DNA of 64,000 bases, from positions 15,776 through 79,775 of the forward strand of contig JAEWHR010000019.1 of the NCBI GenBank assembly GCA_023387655.1, in the 5' to 3' direction. Origin of the DNA: Bacillota bacterium. GTDB taxonomy: Bacteria > Bacillota > Clostridia > Lachnospirales > Lachnospiraceae. Both the position numbers and the translations under genes were made by a program. Below the pieces are notes generated by a model. The model was not told where the DNA came from and made no database searches. It saw only the letters and a list, made by a program, of their open reading frames with translations. Shown piece by piece: positions 26,125-35,545 of this stretch. Every line of letters begins with the position of its first letter. Position 1 is the first letter of the stretch.

Positions 26125-27447
26125 CTATTCGGCTGTCCCTATTAAATCATATTCTTTTGCTTCAGTTACAGTAACCTCCACAAACTCACCAGACATAAGT
26201 TCATCCTTGGTGTGTACAAATATATATCCATCAATGTTTGGAGCGTCCATATAGGTTCTTCCAATAAAGATTCCTTCTTCTACAAGTTTTCCTTCTATCA
26301 TTACCTTTAATTTACGTCCAACCATTTCTTTTGCTCTTTCAAAAGCAATACCTTGCTGAATTTCCATCAGTTCTTTTTGACGTGCCACTTTCACCTTTTT
26401 CGCAATTTGATTTTCCATCTTTGCTGCTGGCGTATTCTCTTCTTTGGAATAAGTAAATACTCCAAGACGTTCAAATCTCATCTTACGAACAAACTCTTTT
26501 AAAATCTCATGATCTTCCTCAGTCTCTCCTGGAAAGCCAGTGATCAATGAAGTTCTAAGTGCTATATCTGGAATTTCCTTACGAAGTTTAGAAATTAGAC
26601 TTTCTAACTCCTCCTGATTCGTCCTACGTCCCATACGCTTAAGAATATTATCAGAAGCGTGCTGAATAGGGATATCAAGATAGTGACAAATCTTAGGTTC
26701 TGACTTGATTACGTCAATCAGCTCGTCATTGATTTCCTCTGGGTAACAATATTGAATTCGTATCCAATCAATGCCATCAATTGCACAAAGCTTACGAAGT
26801 AGTTCAGGAAGCATTTTCTTCCCATATAAATCCACACCATATACTGTAGTTTCTTGCGCAATTAGGATTAATTCCTTCACTCCGCCTTCTGCTAGAAACT
26901 TCGCTTCCTCTACCAAACGCTCCATTGGAACGCTTCGATAATCACCACGGATCTTTGGAATAATACAATACGTACAATGCTTATCACATCCTTCTGCTAT
27001 TTTTAAGAAGGAATAATATCCACCGGTTGTATTAACACGGTTTATCTTAATCTCAGATAAGTAATCGATATCTTTAAAGGACTCTGCTCTCTCTCCCCCT
27101 AATACCTTATCGATGACCTCGGTAATTGCATCATAACTGGTTGTTCCAAGTAATGCATCTACCTCTGGAATTTCATTTGTAATATCATCCTTATAGCGCT
27201 GAGCAAGGCATCCTGTTACAATAAGTCCTTTTAAATTACCGCTTTTCTTGTATTCTGCCATCTCTAGGATAGTATTAATACTTTCTTCTTTTGCATCATT
27301 GATAAAGCAGCATGTGTTTACAACAATGATATCTGCTTCGCTTTCATCGTTTGTTAATTCAAATCCACGATCTCTAATTAGCCCAAGCATTACCTCGCTG
27401 TCTACTAAATTCTTGTCACAACCAAGTGAGATAAAAAATATTTTCAT
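26125..27447 (-). CDS. rimO: Ribosomal protein S12 methylthiotransferase RimO
   Basis: A 440-residue radical-SAM methylthiotransferase. The N-terminal UPF0004 domain has cysteines in SLGCDKN (C10), NTCCF (C46) and TGCLAQRY. The radical-SAM cluster motif is CDKHCTYC, and a C-terminal TRAM domain (about residues 370-440) follows. The LGCDKNLVDSE start is typical of RimO, as opposed to MiaB. It adds a methylthio group to an aspartate of ribosomal protein S12. The start is the ATG 9 bases after AGAAAGG; 20 more in-frame codons upstream are unlikely to be translated. Confidence 0.95.
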   Translation of the reverse strand: MKIFFISLGCDKNLVDSEVMLGLIRDRGFELTNDESEADIIVVNTCCFINDAKEESINTILEMAEYKKSGNLKGLIVTGCLAQRYKDDITNEIPEVDALLGTTSYDAITEVIDKVLGGERAESFKDIDYLSEIKINRVNTTGGYYSFLKIAEGCDKHCTYCIIPKIRGDYRSVPMERLVEEAKFLAEGGVKELILIAQETTVYGVDLYGKKMLPELLRKLCAIDGIDWIRIQYCYPEEINDELIDVIKSEPKICHYLDIPIQHASDNILKRMGRRTNQEELESLISKLRKEIPDIALRTSLITGFPGETEEDHEILKEFVRKMRFERLGVFTYSKEENTPAAKMENQIAKKVKVARQKELMEIQQGIAFERAKEMVGRKLKVMIEGKLVEEGIFIGRTYMDAPNIDGYIFVHTKDELMSGEFVEVTVTEAKEYDLIGTAE

Positions 27448-27511
27448 TCTATAAAACCTTTCTAGTTCTTTTCGGATATCAAAATCGTTACCATTATTTT
27501 CTATCATTATT

Positions 27512-27586
27512 CATAATGCTAAATTATCATAATGATTTATTATCATAATGATTTATTTTTCATAATGATTCATTATACATAACGAT
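27512..27586. repeat. Tandem repeat, 16-17-bp period, five copies
   Basis: The core CATAATGAT (variants CATAATGCT, CATAACGAT) recurs at 27512, 27528, 27544, 27561 and 27578, separated by AT-rich spacers such as TTATTAT. It lies upstream of rimO, in the 302-bp gap to folD. The remainder of that gap is AT-rich with nothing recognised. Confidence 0.75.
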
Positions 27587-27749
27587 TCTCTACATATAAG
27601 AATTTTCTTAATACCTAGAATTTCTTTCTATAAGCTCCAACAATATAGAAATTTCTCATACATAAATTTTCTCCATTACAAATTATTGTAACAGCTTTTA
27701 GTAGAAATTCAAATAGTAAAAAAAAGATTTTTATTTTTTTATAGTTTCT

Positions 27750-28598
27750 TTATATTTGGAATTTTTTCGCTCCATAAACACAATTGTTCATTAACATCGC
27801 TATTGTCATTGGTCCAACCCCTCCAGGAACTGGAGTGATCGCACTTACAATATCAATTACATCGTTATAATCTACGTCACCACATAACTTGTTGTTTTCA
27901 TCACGATGCATACCTACATCAATTACAACTGCACCATCCTTTACATATTCCTTCGTAAGAAATCTTGGTTTACCAATTGCAACCACTAAAATATCTGCTC
28001 TTTTTGTAATCTCTGATAAATTCTTTGTTTTGGAATGGCAAATGGTCACAGTTCCATTCTCGCGAAGTAAAAGAAGAGCCATAGGCTTTCCTACGATATT
28101 GCTTCTTCCAAGAACAACGCACTCTTTACCTTCAATCTCGATTCCTGAGCGCTTTAACAATTGAATGATTCCAGCAGGAGTACAGGATAGATATCCTGCT
28201 TGACCAATACTGAGTGCTCCGACACTTTCAGGATGAAAACCATCCACATCCTTCTTTGGATCAATTGTTTTAATAACTTTATCCTCTTCAATATGATCTG
28301 GCAACGGTAATTGAACTAAGATGCCAGTAACATCGTGTCTATCGTTTAATTCCCTTATCAAGTTTAAAAGTTCTTCTTCTGTTGTCTCCACTGGAAGCTC
28401 ATAAGCCAAGGAACGAATGCCACAAAATTCACAAGCCTTCTTCTTATTGCCAACATATACTGTAGATGCAGGGTCTGTACCAACTTGAATTACAGCTAGT
28501 GTAACTTCTTTCCCTTTATTCTTTAAATGAGAAACTTCAAGCTTTAATTCCTCTTTGATTTCCGCGGAAATTCTTTTCCCATCAATTATCATTGCCAT
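27750..28598 (-). CDS. folD: Bifunctional methylenetetrahydrofolate dehydrogenase/cyclohydrolase
   Basis: A 282-residue FolD. Catalytic-site segments are AVIQVGTDPASTVYVGNKKKAC (catalytic Tyr and Lys), the signature GILVQLPLPDH, the NADP-binding VVLGRSNIVGKPMALLLL and the C-terminal TPVPGGVGPMTIAML. It interconverts methylene-, methenyl- and formyl-tetrahydrofolate in one-carbon metabolism. The start is the ATG 8 bases after AGAGGAG; an in-frame TTG six codons earlier overlaps the RBS. It is monocistronic as far as can be seen. Confidence 0.96.
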   Translation of the reverse strand: MAMIIDGKRISAEIKEELKLEVSHLKNKGKEVTLAVIQVGTDPASTVYVGNKKKACEFCGIRSLAYELPVETTEEELLNLIRELNDRHDVTGILVQLPLPDHIEEDKVIKTIDPKKDVDGFHPESVGALSIGQAGYLSCTPAGIIQLLKRSGIEIEGKECVVLGRSNIVGKPMALLLLRENGTVTICHSKTKNLSEITKRADILVVAIGKPRFLTKEYVKDGAVVIDVGMHRDENNKLCGDVDYNDVIDIVSAITPVPGGVGPMTIAMLMNNCVYGAKKFQI

Positions 28599-28751
28599 AC
28601 CACTCTCTCCTCTCAACTTAAACCAGTTTCTATTGTCTTAGAAACTGTCCTACTAGGTATATAGCTGTTTTATAAATCTTTTATAGATGTCTTACTAATA
28701 TTAATAGCTCATATTTTGTGTTATTCATCATAAGAATCATCTTTCACATGA

Positions 28752-30305
28752 TTACATCATAGGGGCAAATAAACGTAAGACAGATTGAAATAACCTCATT
28801 GGAAGTTTTCTCTTAATCTTGTCTTCTGTCATATGAATACTTTGCTCCATCGTATTTAAGAAGTCTTTCTTAATATCATAAATCGTATTATTTCGATACA
28901 TATATACTCCACATTCAAAATGAAGATATAGGCTACGATAATCCATGTTAATAGTTCCTACTGTTGCAATTTCATCGTCACAAACAAAGCTTTTCGCATG
29001 TAAAAATCCAGGTTCAAATTGGTACACCTTAATTCCTGCTTTTACAAGTTGACCGTAATAGGACTGAGTGACCGCAAACACAATTTTTTTATCCGGAATA
29101 TTTGGTGTGATAATACGAACATCGACTCCTCGTTTACTAGCAAGACATAATGCAGTCATCATTTCATTATCAATGATTAAATAAGGAGTACAGATATAGA
29201 CATAATCCTGAGCCATATTAATGATGTTAAGATAGACATTCTCACCAACCCCCTCTTCATCCAGTGGCGAGTCTGCATATGGTTGAACAAAACCTAAGGA
29301 CTCCTCTTCCTTCTCATTTTTCAATAACTTTTGATAAAGAGATTCATCTGGTGCAAAATCTTTTAAGTTATCGTTCGAGGAATGAAATGCATTCCATATG
29401 GTTAGAAACATTGTTGTAAGGCTATATACGGCGTCACCAATTAATCGAACTCCTGTATCTTTCCAATACCCAAAACGGTCCTTCTCATTGATATACTCGT
29501 CTGCTAGATTTATCCCACCGGTAAATCCTATCGTACCATCAATTACCATGATTTTGCGATGGTCTCGGTGATTCATAACCGTTGAAAATATTGGTATCAC
29601 AGGATTAAATACAACACATTTTATATTGTACTTCGCTAATTCTTCTCCATATTTATAGGGTAGTAGAGTTAGGCAACCAAAGTCGTCATAGATCAAACGA
29701 ACATCGATTCCAGACATAGCTTTTTCCTTCAATATCTCAAGGATCTCATTCCACATACGACCTTCCCCGATGATAAAATACTCTAAAAAAATAAACTTTT
29801 TAGCACTGCGTAAGGCTTCTAGCATATCTGGAAAGTTTTCTTCTCCACTTTCATAGTATTTCACCTTCGTGTTTCCATAAACCGGATAACCAGAATTATT
29901 TACTATATATCCTACCTGTCCACGTACTTTCTTGTCAAGAGCTTCGACGGTATTTAATACCTCTTCGTTTTGCTTTATATCTTTTGATAACCTCTTCCAA
30001 GATGTATCAATCTGCGTACGCATACGCCTTGCTGGTTTTTTCCCTCCGAGCATTCCATACAATAACCCGCCAAGAATTGGAAATGATAGGATAGGTATAC
30101 ACCATGCCAGCTTATATGCAGGGTTGTCATTCCTATTAATAACTAATAGTAATGCAAAGAAACTCATGGTTCGAAGAACAATTTGAATCCACCAAGATTC
30201 ACTAGTGAGGTTTAGCATAAATGTTATAAACCATACTGACTGTATTAATATCAATACACCTACAATAAATATTCGACTTAATAATACTTTTTTAATTTTA
30301 TTCAA
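28752..30305 (-). CDS. cls: Cardiolipin synthase
   Basis: A 517-residue membrane enzyme of the phospholipase D superfamily. Two N-terminal membrane helices (about residues 8-30 and 38-58) are followed by a short PLDc_N segment. Two HKD motifs follow: HRDHRKIMVIDGTIGFTGGI and HAKSFVCDDEIATVGTINMD. It joins two phosphatidylglycerols into cardiolipin and glycerol, a downstream step of the PgsA pathway. On the mRNA side it is preceded by a structured segment (30442-30504). Confidence 0.92.
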   Translation of the reverse strand: MNKIKKVLLSRIFIVGVLILIQSVWFITFMLNLTSESWWIQIVLRTMSFFALLLVINRNDNPAYKLAWCIPILSFPILGGLLYGMLGGKKPARRMRTQIDTSWKRLSKDIKQNEEVLNTVEALDKKVRGQVGYIVNNSGYPVYGNTKVKYYESGEENFPDMLEALRSAKKFIFLEYFIIGEGRMWNEILEILKEKAMSGIDVRLIYDDFGCLTLLPYKYGEELAKYNIKCVVFNPVIPIFSTVMNHRDHRKIMVIDGTIGFTGGINLADEYINEKDRFGYWKDTGVRLIGDAVYSLTTMFLTIWNAFHSSNDNLKDFAPDESLYQKLLKNEKEEESLGFVQPYADSPLDEEGVGENVYLNIINMAQDYVYICTPYLIIDNEMMTALCLASKRGVDVRIITPNIPDKKIVFAVTQSYYGQLVKAGIKVYQFEPGFLHAKSFVCDDEIATVGTINMDYRSLYLHFECGVYMYRNNTIYDIKKDFLNTMEQSIHMTEDKIKRKLPMRLFQSVLRLFAPMM

Positions 30306-30441
30306 TCAATCGCCTCCTATGTATCCTTTCATAAGCATTCCCCACTTCGAAACATTATAGAGTATTCGATTGAAACAATCAATAAAATTCACAAATCATT
30401 AGTAGGCTCAGTGTTTCTCTTACCCTAGAGACTATGAAAAT

Positions 30442-30504
30442 AGCTCTATATCCAGTAATGGTGCATGATTAATAACAATCATAGCAAAGACTTGACATAG
30501 AGCT
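30442..30504. other. Nested inverted repeats upstream of cls
   Basis: Outer pair AGCTCTAT (30442-30449) / ATAGAGCT (30497-30504) encloses an inner hairpin GCATGATT-AATAAC-AATCAT. It lies between the aconitase-family terminator and the cls start, where it could form part of the cls leader RNA. It matches no riboswitch class I know. Confidence 0.4.
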
Positions 30505-30508
30505 TAAA

Positions 30509-30562
30509 AATCAGAGTAGACTCTTGTTTTGTAACCTAAATACAAGAACCATACTCTGATTT
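30509..30562 (-). terminator. Terminator after the aconitase-family gene
   Basis: TCAGAGTA / TACTCTGA outer stem with an inner CTTGT / ACAAG pairing; on the minus strand it ends in TTTTTAAG. It lies 18 bp after the gene. Confidence 0.8.
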
Positions 30563-30579
30563 TAAATCAATAGACGATT

Positions 30580-32871
30580 TTAGTTTCTATAATAATTAAT
30601 CAAACATCCCTTTAAGATTATTTCACGTTCGTCATCTGTTAATTCACCAAGGGTTAGGGTAAACTCCTTCATCTCATCATTTACCACATAAGCTTTTATC
30701 TCATTTTCTCTATTTTCGATCGCTTTTTTAACATCCTTAATGAATAAGTAATCTCCATTCTCAAATGGAATTTCTTCTTTCCATAAGAATGGAAGCATAC
30801 CCCAATTAATTAGATTACTGCGATATCTCTTCGTAGCATATTCTTTTGCGATATTAGCGAGTCCTCCAAGTACCTTTTGACAGCTTGCGGCTTGCTCTCG
30901 CGCAGAACCATCTCCTGGCTTAACAGCATAGATTACACTACCGATTTCAGTCTCCCTTGGATCTACCTCAAACTTCTGATTAATCTTAGTAAATACCTCT
31001 TTTATCTCAGAATTCGCATTGTAGATATCCTCCTCAGAACCTGCCTCTTGTCTAGCTTTCTCTGCAAGTTGAATTTCTTTTGCACGGCCTACATAAGCAG
31101 GATCTTTTCTGGATAATGTAAACTCTGCTAATCCTAACGGGTTAGAGCGATAAGAAGAGGTTTCACCAGATGGAATTAACTCATCCGTTGTAGTTACCGG
31201 ATCATGAATCACAGAGACAACCTTTAACACTAAGTTATCAGTTAGGCTTGCCATTGCAGGCCAATCTACAATTCCAGGTCCAAATTTAATTTCCGCTGTC
31301 TCATCTGGCTTACCTACACCATCATACACTCGATTTTCATAAATCTTGCTGTCAAAGAAGTAGCGAGGTTTAGCAAAACTTACATCAATATCCTCAGCTG
31401 AAGTTAAGTATCCTTGATTTGCTGCAGTTGCTGCAATGGAGCGTGCATCCATAAGCGCAACAGACGCAATCTGACCATTGGTAATCTTAGAACCTTCACG
31501 ATTAGGGAAGTTTCTAGTGGAATGACGTATACTCAATCCATTGTTTGCAGGAACGTCTCCAGCACCAAAACATGGACCACAAAATGCGGTACGAATCGTT
31601 GCACCAGTCTGCATTAACTTTGCAACTGAACCATTTTTTACAAGTTCCATAAAGATTGGCTGACTTGCTGGATACACACTTAAGGAGAACTCATCGGAAC
31701 CGATGTATTTTCCGTTTAAGATATCCGCTGCATCACAGATATTTTCAAATCCACCACCTGCACAACCTGCAATAACACCTTGTTCAATGTACAATCTGCC
31801 ATTACGGATTTTATCTCTTAAAGTATAGTTCACCTTATTGTTATCAAGGCTAACTAGTGCCTTCTTTTCAACCTCAGAAAGTATATCATCAAGATTTGCA
31901 TTTAATTCATCAATGGTATAGACATTACTTGGATGGAACGGCATTGCAATCATTGGCTTAATTTCAGATAAATCAACATATATCATACCATCGTAATAAG
32001 CGATATCTTTCGGTGCAAGTTCTTTATATTCCTCCACACGGTTATGAATTTCATAAAACTCTTTTACTTTTTCATCCGTTACCCAGATAGAAGAAAGACA
32101 AGTGGTTTCTGTCGTCATAACATCAATACCTATACGATAGTCCACACTTAAGTTCTTGATTCCATCACCAATGAATTCCATTACTTTGTTGTTTACATAA
32201 CCATTTGCAAATACAGCACCAATGATAGCTAAAGCTATATCCTGAGGTCCTACACCTTTTCTTGGAGCTCCTGTTAAATATACTCCAACAACTTTTGGCA
32301 TATTAATATCATAAGTTTTACTTAATAACTGTTTTACGATTTCAGGTCCACCTTCACCCATAGCCATTGTACCAAGAGCTCCATGGCGGGTATGACTATC
32401 GGAACCAAGAATCATCTTACCGCCTCCGGCTAACATTTCACGGGCAAATTGATGGATAACTGCCTGATGAGGTGGAACATACATACCACCATATTTTTTC
32501 GCACAAGAAAGACCAAACATATGATCATCTTCATTAATGGTACCACCTACTGCACATAAACTGTTATGACAATTGGTTAGTACATAAGGTACTGGGAACT
32601 TTGTTAGTCCGCTTGCTCTAGCTGTCTGAATAATACCTACGAAAGTAATATCATGAGAAGTAAGTTTATCAAACTTAATTTTCAGCTTTTCCATATTATC
32701 GGAAGTATTATGAGCTGCTAATATCTCATAAGCAATCGTGTTTTTAGCTGCCTCTTCCTTTGTCACTTCTTTCCCAGTTTTACTCTTTAGGATTTCTAGT
32801 GCCTCCGGATTCTCTTCAATAATTGTCTGCCCATTTAACACATAAGCGCCTTGATCCAATAATTTTATCAT
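30580..32871 (-). CDS. Aconitase-family hydratase
   Basis: A 763-residue [4Fe-4S] hydro-lyase of the aconitase superfamily. Cluster ligands are expected in TTETTCLSS and AFCGPCFGAGD. SDSHTRHGALGTMAMGEGG and SIRHSTRNFPNREGS are further family motifs, and a swivel domain fills the C-terminus (RYRSNLINWGMLP). The size and sequence style resemble the 'hydratase' group close to E. coli YbhJ more than classic AcnA (about 890) or AcnB. No citrate synthase or isocitrate dehydrogenase is adjacent, so citrate to isocitrate conversion is probable but not certain. The start is the ATG after ATGAGGTTAAGT; 28 upstream in-frame codons lack an RBS. Confidence 0.88.
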   Translation of the reverse strand: MIKLLDQGAYVLNGQTIIEENPEALEILKSKTGKEVTKEEAAKNTIAYEILAAHNTSDNMEKLKIKFDKLTSHDITFVGIIQTARASGLTKFPVPYVLTNCHNSLCAVGGTINEDDHMFGLSCAKKYGGMYVPPHQAVIHQFAREMLAGGGKMILGSDSHTRHGALGTMAMGEGGPEIVKQLLSKTYDINMPKVVGVYLTGAPRKGVGPQDIALAIIGAVFANGYVNNKVMEFIGDGIKNLSVDYRIGIDVMTTETTCLSSIWVTDEKVKEFYEIHNRVEEYKELAPKDIAYYDGMIYVDLSEIKPMIAMPFHPSNVYTIDELNANLDDILSEVEKKALVSLDNNKVNYTLRDKIRNGRLYIEQGVIAGCAGGGFENICDAADILNGKYIGSDEFSLSVYPASQPIFMELVKNGSVAKLMQTGATIRTAFCGPCFGAGDVPANNGLSIRHSTRNFPNREGSKITNGQIASVALMDARSIAATAANQGYLTSAEDIDVSFAKPRYFFDSKIYENRVYDGVGKPDETAEIKFGPGIVDWPAMASLTDNLVLKVVSVIHDPVTTTDELIPSGETSSYRSNPLGLAEFTLSRKDPAYVGRAKEIQLAEKARQEAGSEEDIYNANSEIKEVFTKINQKFEVDPRETEIGSVIYAVKPGDGSAREQAASCQKVLGGLANIAKEYATKRYRSNLINWGMLPFLWKEEIPFENGDYLFIKDVKKAIENRENEIKAYVVNDEMKEFTLTLGELTDDEREIILKGCLINYYRN

Positions 32872-33040
32872 ACTTAACCTCATTTCTGCACTCGTATGAA
32901 TGCATGTGCTTTTCTGCGTCTTCCAAGTCTCTAGCTTTACAATTTCACTAAGCAAAAGCTTCTTTTAATATCACTATGTGAATCCTTTTACTTTATTACT
33001 CTTTATCGTTTCACCGTAATACAGCATGAACTTTTAGATA

Positions 33041-33064
33041 AGAGGAATCACTAGTGATTCCTCT
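33041..33064. promoter_or_regulatory. Perfect 24-bp palindrome upstream of the aconitase-family gene
   Basis: AGAGGAATCACT / AGTGATTCCTCT is a perfect palindrome about 170 bp before the hydratase start and downstream of the preceding gene. It could be a terminator stem, but neither side has a good T-tract (minus side TTATCTAAAAG), so an operator for a dimeric regulator is equally possible. Confidence 0.45.
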
Positions 33065-33069
33065 CTAAA

Positions 33070-33246
33070 TTCCATTACTCTACAAATTTCATTTCTTTTC
33101 TTCAAATTTCATTACTTTCTTCAATTTCATTACTACTCTACAAATTTCATTTCTTTTTCAGATTTCATTACTTTTTCAGATATCATTACTTTTTCAGATA
33201 TCATTACTTTTTAATATTCCATTACTTTTCTTCAAATTCCATTACT
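33070..33246. repeat. Tandem repeat of an 18-20-bp unit overlapping a gene's 3' end
   Basis: On the minus strand a unit like GTAATGGAATTTGAAGAAAA recurs about ten times with an 18-20-bp period. The first copy encodes the last residues (VMEFEEK) of the gene ending at 33222. Further copies (GTAATGATATCTGAAAAA twice, and relatives) fill the non-coding space behind it. The stop codon TAA is formed inside the repeat junction. It explains most of the 350-bp gap to the hydratase gene. Confidence 0.85.
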
Positions 33247-33764
33247 TGTTCTTCATCACTAAAGGTACTTAGGCTTCCTCTGCCTTCCTTTGCTTTTACA
33301 TGCATTGTAATAACGCCATTTTCATCTTCTGTGAATTCAATCGTAATCTTACCACTAAAATTAGTGAAGAATACACCATTCACATTGAGAATGCCTTCTT
33401 CTCCCTCAAAAAACGTTTTAGAAACTAATCCGGAGTTTGTTCCCATAAGAGGAAGTCTTGGAAACTCTGTTTTAATCTCTTCCCCTGCATCGATAGAAGA
33501 ATCGAAGAAAACATCGGAAGAGTAGTTAACCTCATCACTACTAAATAATAATTGAAGCTGTGTAATGTTTTTACTTGTATTATTTACTATGTGCAATTTG
33601 TATTTCTGAGATGCTTCAACTATCATGAAAACAAAAGAAAGAACAAGAACAGCTGCTACAATCCCACCAAGGATCATTAATGTCTTCTTTTTTTCCTTCA
33701 AGGTCTCTTGACTTGTTGCTTTTGTTGCTTTAATTTTCTTCATCGATGTAACCATTCCTTCCAT
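33222..33764 (-). CDS. Single-pass membrane protein of unknown function
   Basis: About 180 residues: a basic cytoplasmic N-terminus (SMKKIKATKATSQETLKEKKK), one membrane helix (LMILGGIVAAVLVLSFVFMI) and an extracytoplasmic beta-rich domain of about 120 residues (YKLHIVNNTSKNITQLQLLF ... GKITIEFTEDENGVITMHV). The exposed domain resembles an immunoglobulin-like or amidase-accessory fold only in general character; I do not recognise a family. The start is uncertain: ATG at 33764 (AAGG 8 bases before) or a later in-frame ATG at 33743. Its last codons belong to a tandem repeat that continues behind the gene. It stands between a MATE exporter and the hydratase. Confidence 0.7.
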   Translation of the reverse strand: MEGMVTSMKKIKATKATSQETLKEKKKTLMILGGIVAAVLVLSFVFMIVEASQKYKLHIVNNTSKNITQLQLLFSSDEVNYSSDVFFDSSIDAGEEIKTEFPRLPLMGTNSGLVSKTFFEGEEGILNVNGVFFTNFSGKITIEFTEDENGVITMHVKAKEGRGSLSTFSDEEQVMEFEEK

Positions 33765-33893
33765 ATTAAAAACCTTACCGCGGATAACAACGGCTCTATT
33801 AATATTAATATGAAGCGATAGAATAATCAAGTATTTTCATTAAATATCATAAAAAATTATGGAAAAGATATGGTCTTTTGATTCTTGTTCCTA

Positions 33894-35303
33894 TTACTCT
33901 TTTGACCAAAACTTTATATTATGTTCTCTGCAAATCCGCCTGATTACAAAAAATACAATACAAGATGATAGTACTGTAACGGAGATATTACTGATGCACA
34001 TTACTAATCCACAACTTTTTGCTCCTAGATTCGTGTATTTTTGTAAAGCGTAAAGTACTGGTATACGAAACGCAAATACGCGGCAAAAATTAATAATTAG
34101 AGTGTATTTCGTATATCCAAATCCCAATAATAAGGAAATCACTGCTGCATTTATACCAAGAGGAAGACAACTTCCGATGCACTCCATTTTATACATTTCT
34201 ATAATCATGTTTTGAAACTCTGTATCAAAACCACTAGATGAACTTGCGAAAATAAAACTAATAGGTTTTAAGAATGCCAATGTCGTAATCAATCCGATGA
34301 CGCCAATCATTAGGTTAATCGCTAACACTCGCTTAAACGTTTCTAGCGCTCGTTTTACTTGATTCGCTCCAAGATTTTGGCTAATAATAGCTGCTCCACT
34401 TTCTTGAAAACCATTCTGTGGTCCAGTCGTGACACCACCGATATTATTCGATATACCCAGTGCACCAACCGCCAGTGGACCATATTGACCACTCATAGAA
34501 TTTACAATTACTTTGCCAAAAGAAAAGGCTGCTTTTTCTACCATAACCGGGCCAGATAACTTAAGCATTGGACCAATCACTGCTTTTTGAAAACTAATAC
34601 TCTTAAAAGAGAATCCAAAAGCATTTCCCTTTTTATTTAAATTCACAAATGCAGCAACCAGCATAACAGACTGAGCAACTACATTCGCGATTGCTATCAT
34701 TTGAATGTCTCCATTTAAGACATATACAAATAATGCTGTCAAAGAAAGTTTTACCGCTATAATCATCATATTCAACTTTAAAATACGCTTGGTATTGCCT
34801 CTTGCACGTTCTACAGCTATGTATACGTTATTAATGTAGGTAATCACCATTGCGAATAATTCAATTGAAAAATATCTGCTTCCAATTCCAATCAACTCTT
34901 TTGGCGTGTTCGCAAATCGTAAAATAGTCCCAGAAAATGGTACCATTGTTAGAACTACAAGTCCAAGTAGTCCACATAGACCTAAGAGACTATTTACCCT
35001 TTTTTTCACCATCTCGAAGTCACCAGCGCCATAAGCCTTACTAATTTCTAGGCTACCACCAATAGCAAGTCCTCCACCCACCGCTGATAATAAACTGTTA
35101 ATCTGAGATAAATATGCCACTGCCGAAACAGACTCTGCACTAATATGAGAGGCCATCATCGTATCTAGCAATCGAAATACCAAGCTTAGTGTTTGATATA
35201 ACGCTAGCGGAAATCCTACAGAAAATACAACTTTCCAAAGACTCCCCTGCAATGCGAACTCACGAAATCGTTCGTCTTTTTTCGACAACCCCACCTTTGA
35301 CAT
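33894..35303 (-). CDS. MATE-family multidrug/cation antiporter
   Basis: A 469-residue membrane protein with about 12 helices in two MatE halves, typical of Na+- or H+-coupled exporters. The N-terminal half opens with VVFSVGFPLALYQTLSLVFR, and the C-terminal half with the comparable GPMLKLSGPVMVEKAAFSFG. The start is the ATG 7 bases after AAGGAG; 15 in-frame codons upstream, including another ATG, are less likely. It is divergent from an AraC-type regulator, so regulation by it is plausible. The substrate is unknown. Confidence 0.9.
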   Translation of the reverse strand: MSKVGLSKKDERFREFALQGSLWKVVFSVGFPLALYQTLSLVFRLLDTMMASHISAESVSAVAYLSQINSLLSAVGGGLAIGGSLEISKAYGAGDFEMVKKRVNSLLGLCGLLGLVVLTMVPFSGTILRFANTPKELIGIGSRYFSIELFAMVITYINNVYIAVERARGNTKRILKLNMMIIAVKLSLTALFVYVLNGDIQMIAIANVVAQSVMLVAAFVNLNKKGNAFGFSFKSISFQKAVIGPMLKLSGPVMVEKAAFSFGKVIVNSMSGQYGPLAVGALGISNNIGGVTTGPQNGFQESGAAIISQNLGANQVKRALETFKRVLAINLMIGVIGLITTLAFLKPISFIFASSSSGFDTEFQNMIIEMYKMECIGSCLPLGINAAVISLLLGFGYTKYTLIINFCRVFAFRIPVLYALQKYTNLGAKSCGLVMCISNISVTVLSSCIVFFVIRRICREHNIKFWSKE

Positions 35304-35422
35304 TTTGTTACTCCTTTCATCATCCATCAAGTACTCTCCTGATGTCACTCACCCTAGAATAGTACAATTTCTCTAAGGTTACCTTGATTTTCTTTTCATT
35401 AATTTATTAAATTACTGATATC

Positions 35423-35451
35423 TTGCTATCATCGTAAGGTTCTAGTATAAT
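35423..35451 (+). promoter_or_regulatory. Promoter reading towards the AraC-type gene
   Basis: -35 TTGCTA (35423-35428), 17-bp spacer, perfect -10 TATAAT (35446-35451). Transcription would start near 35458, giving a leader of about 265 bases that contains the five 27-bp repeats. Confidence 0.6.
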
Positions 35452-35545
35452 AGAAGCATAAGATAATGGATGGTTTCAAGTTTCTAAACACTAAAACTAA
35501 TTTCGACATTTTTAACACATAGAAAGTATTTGATTAAAAAGGGAG

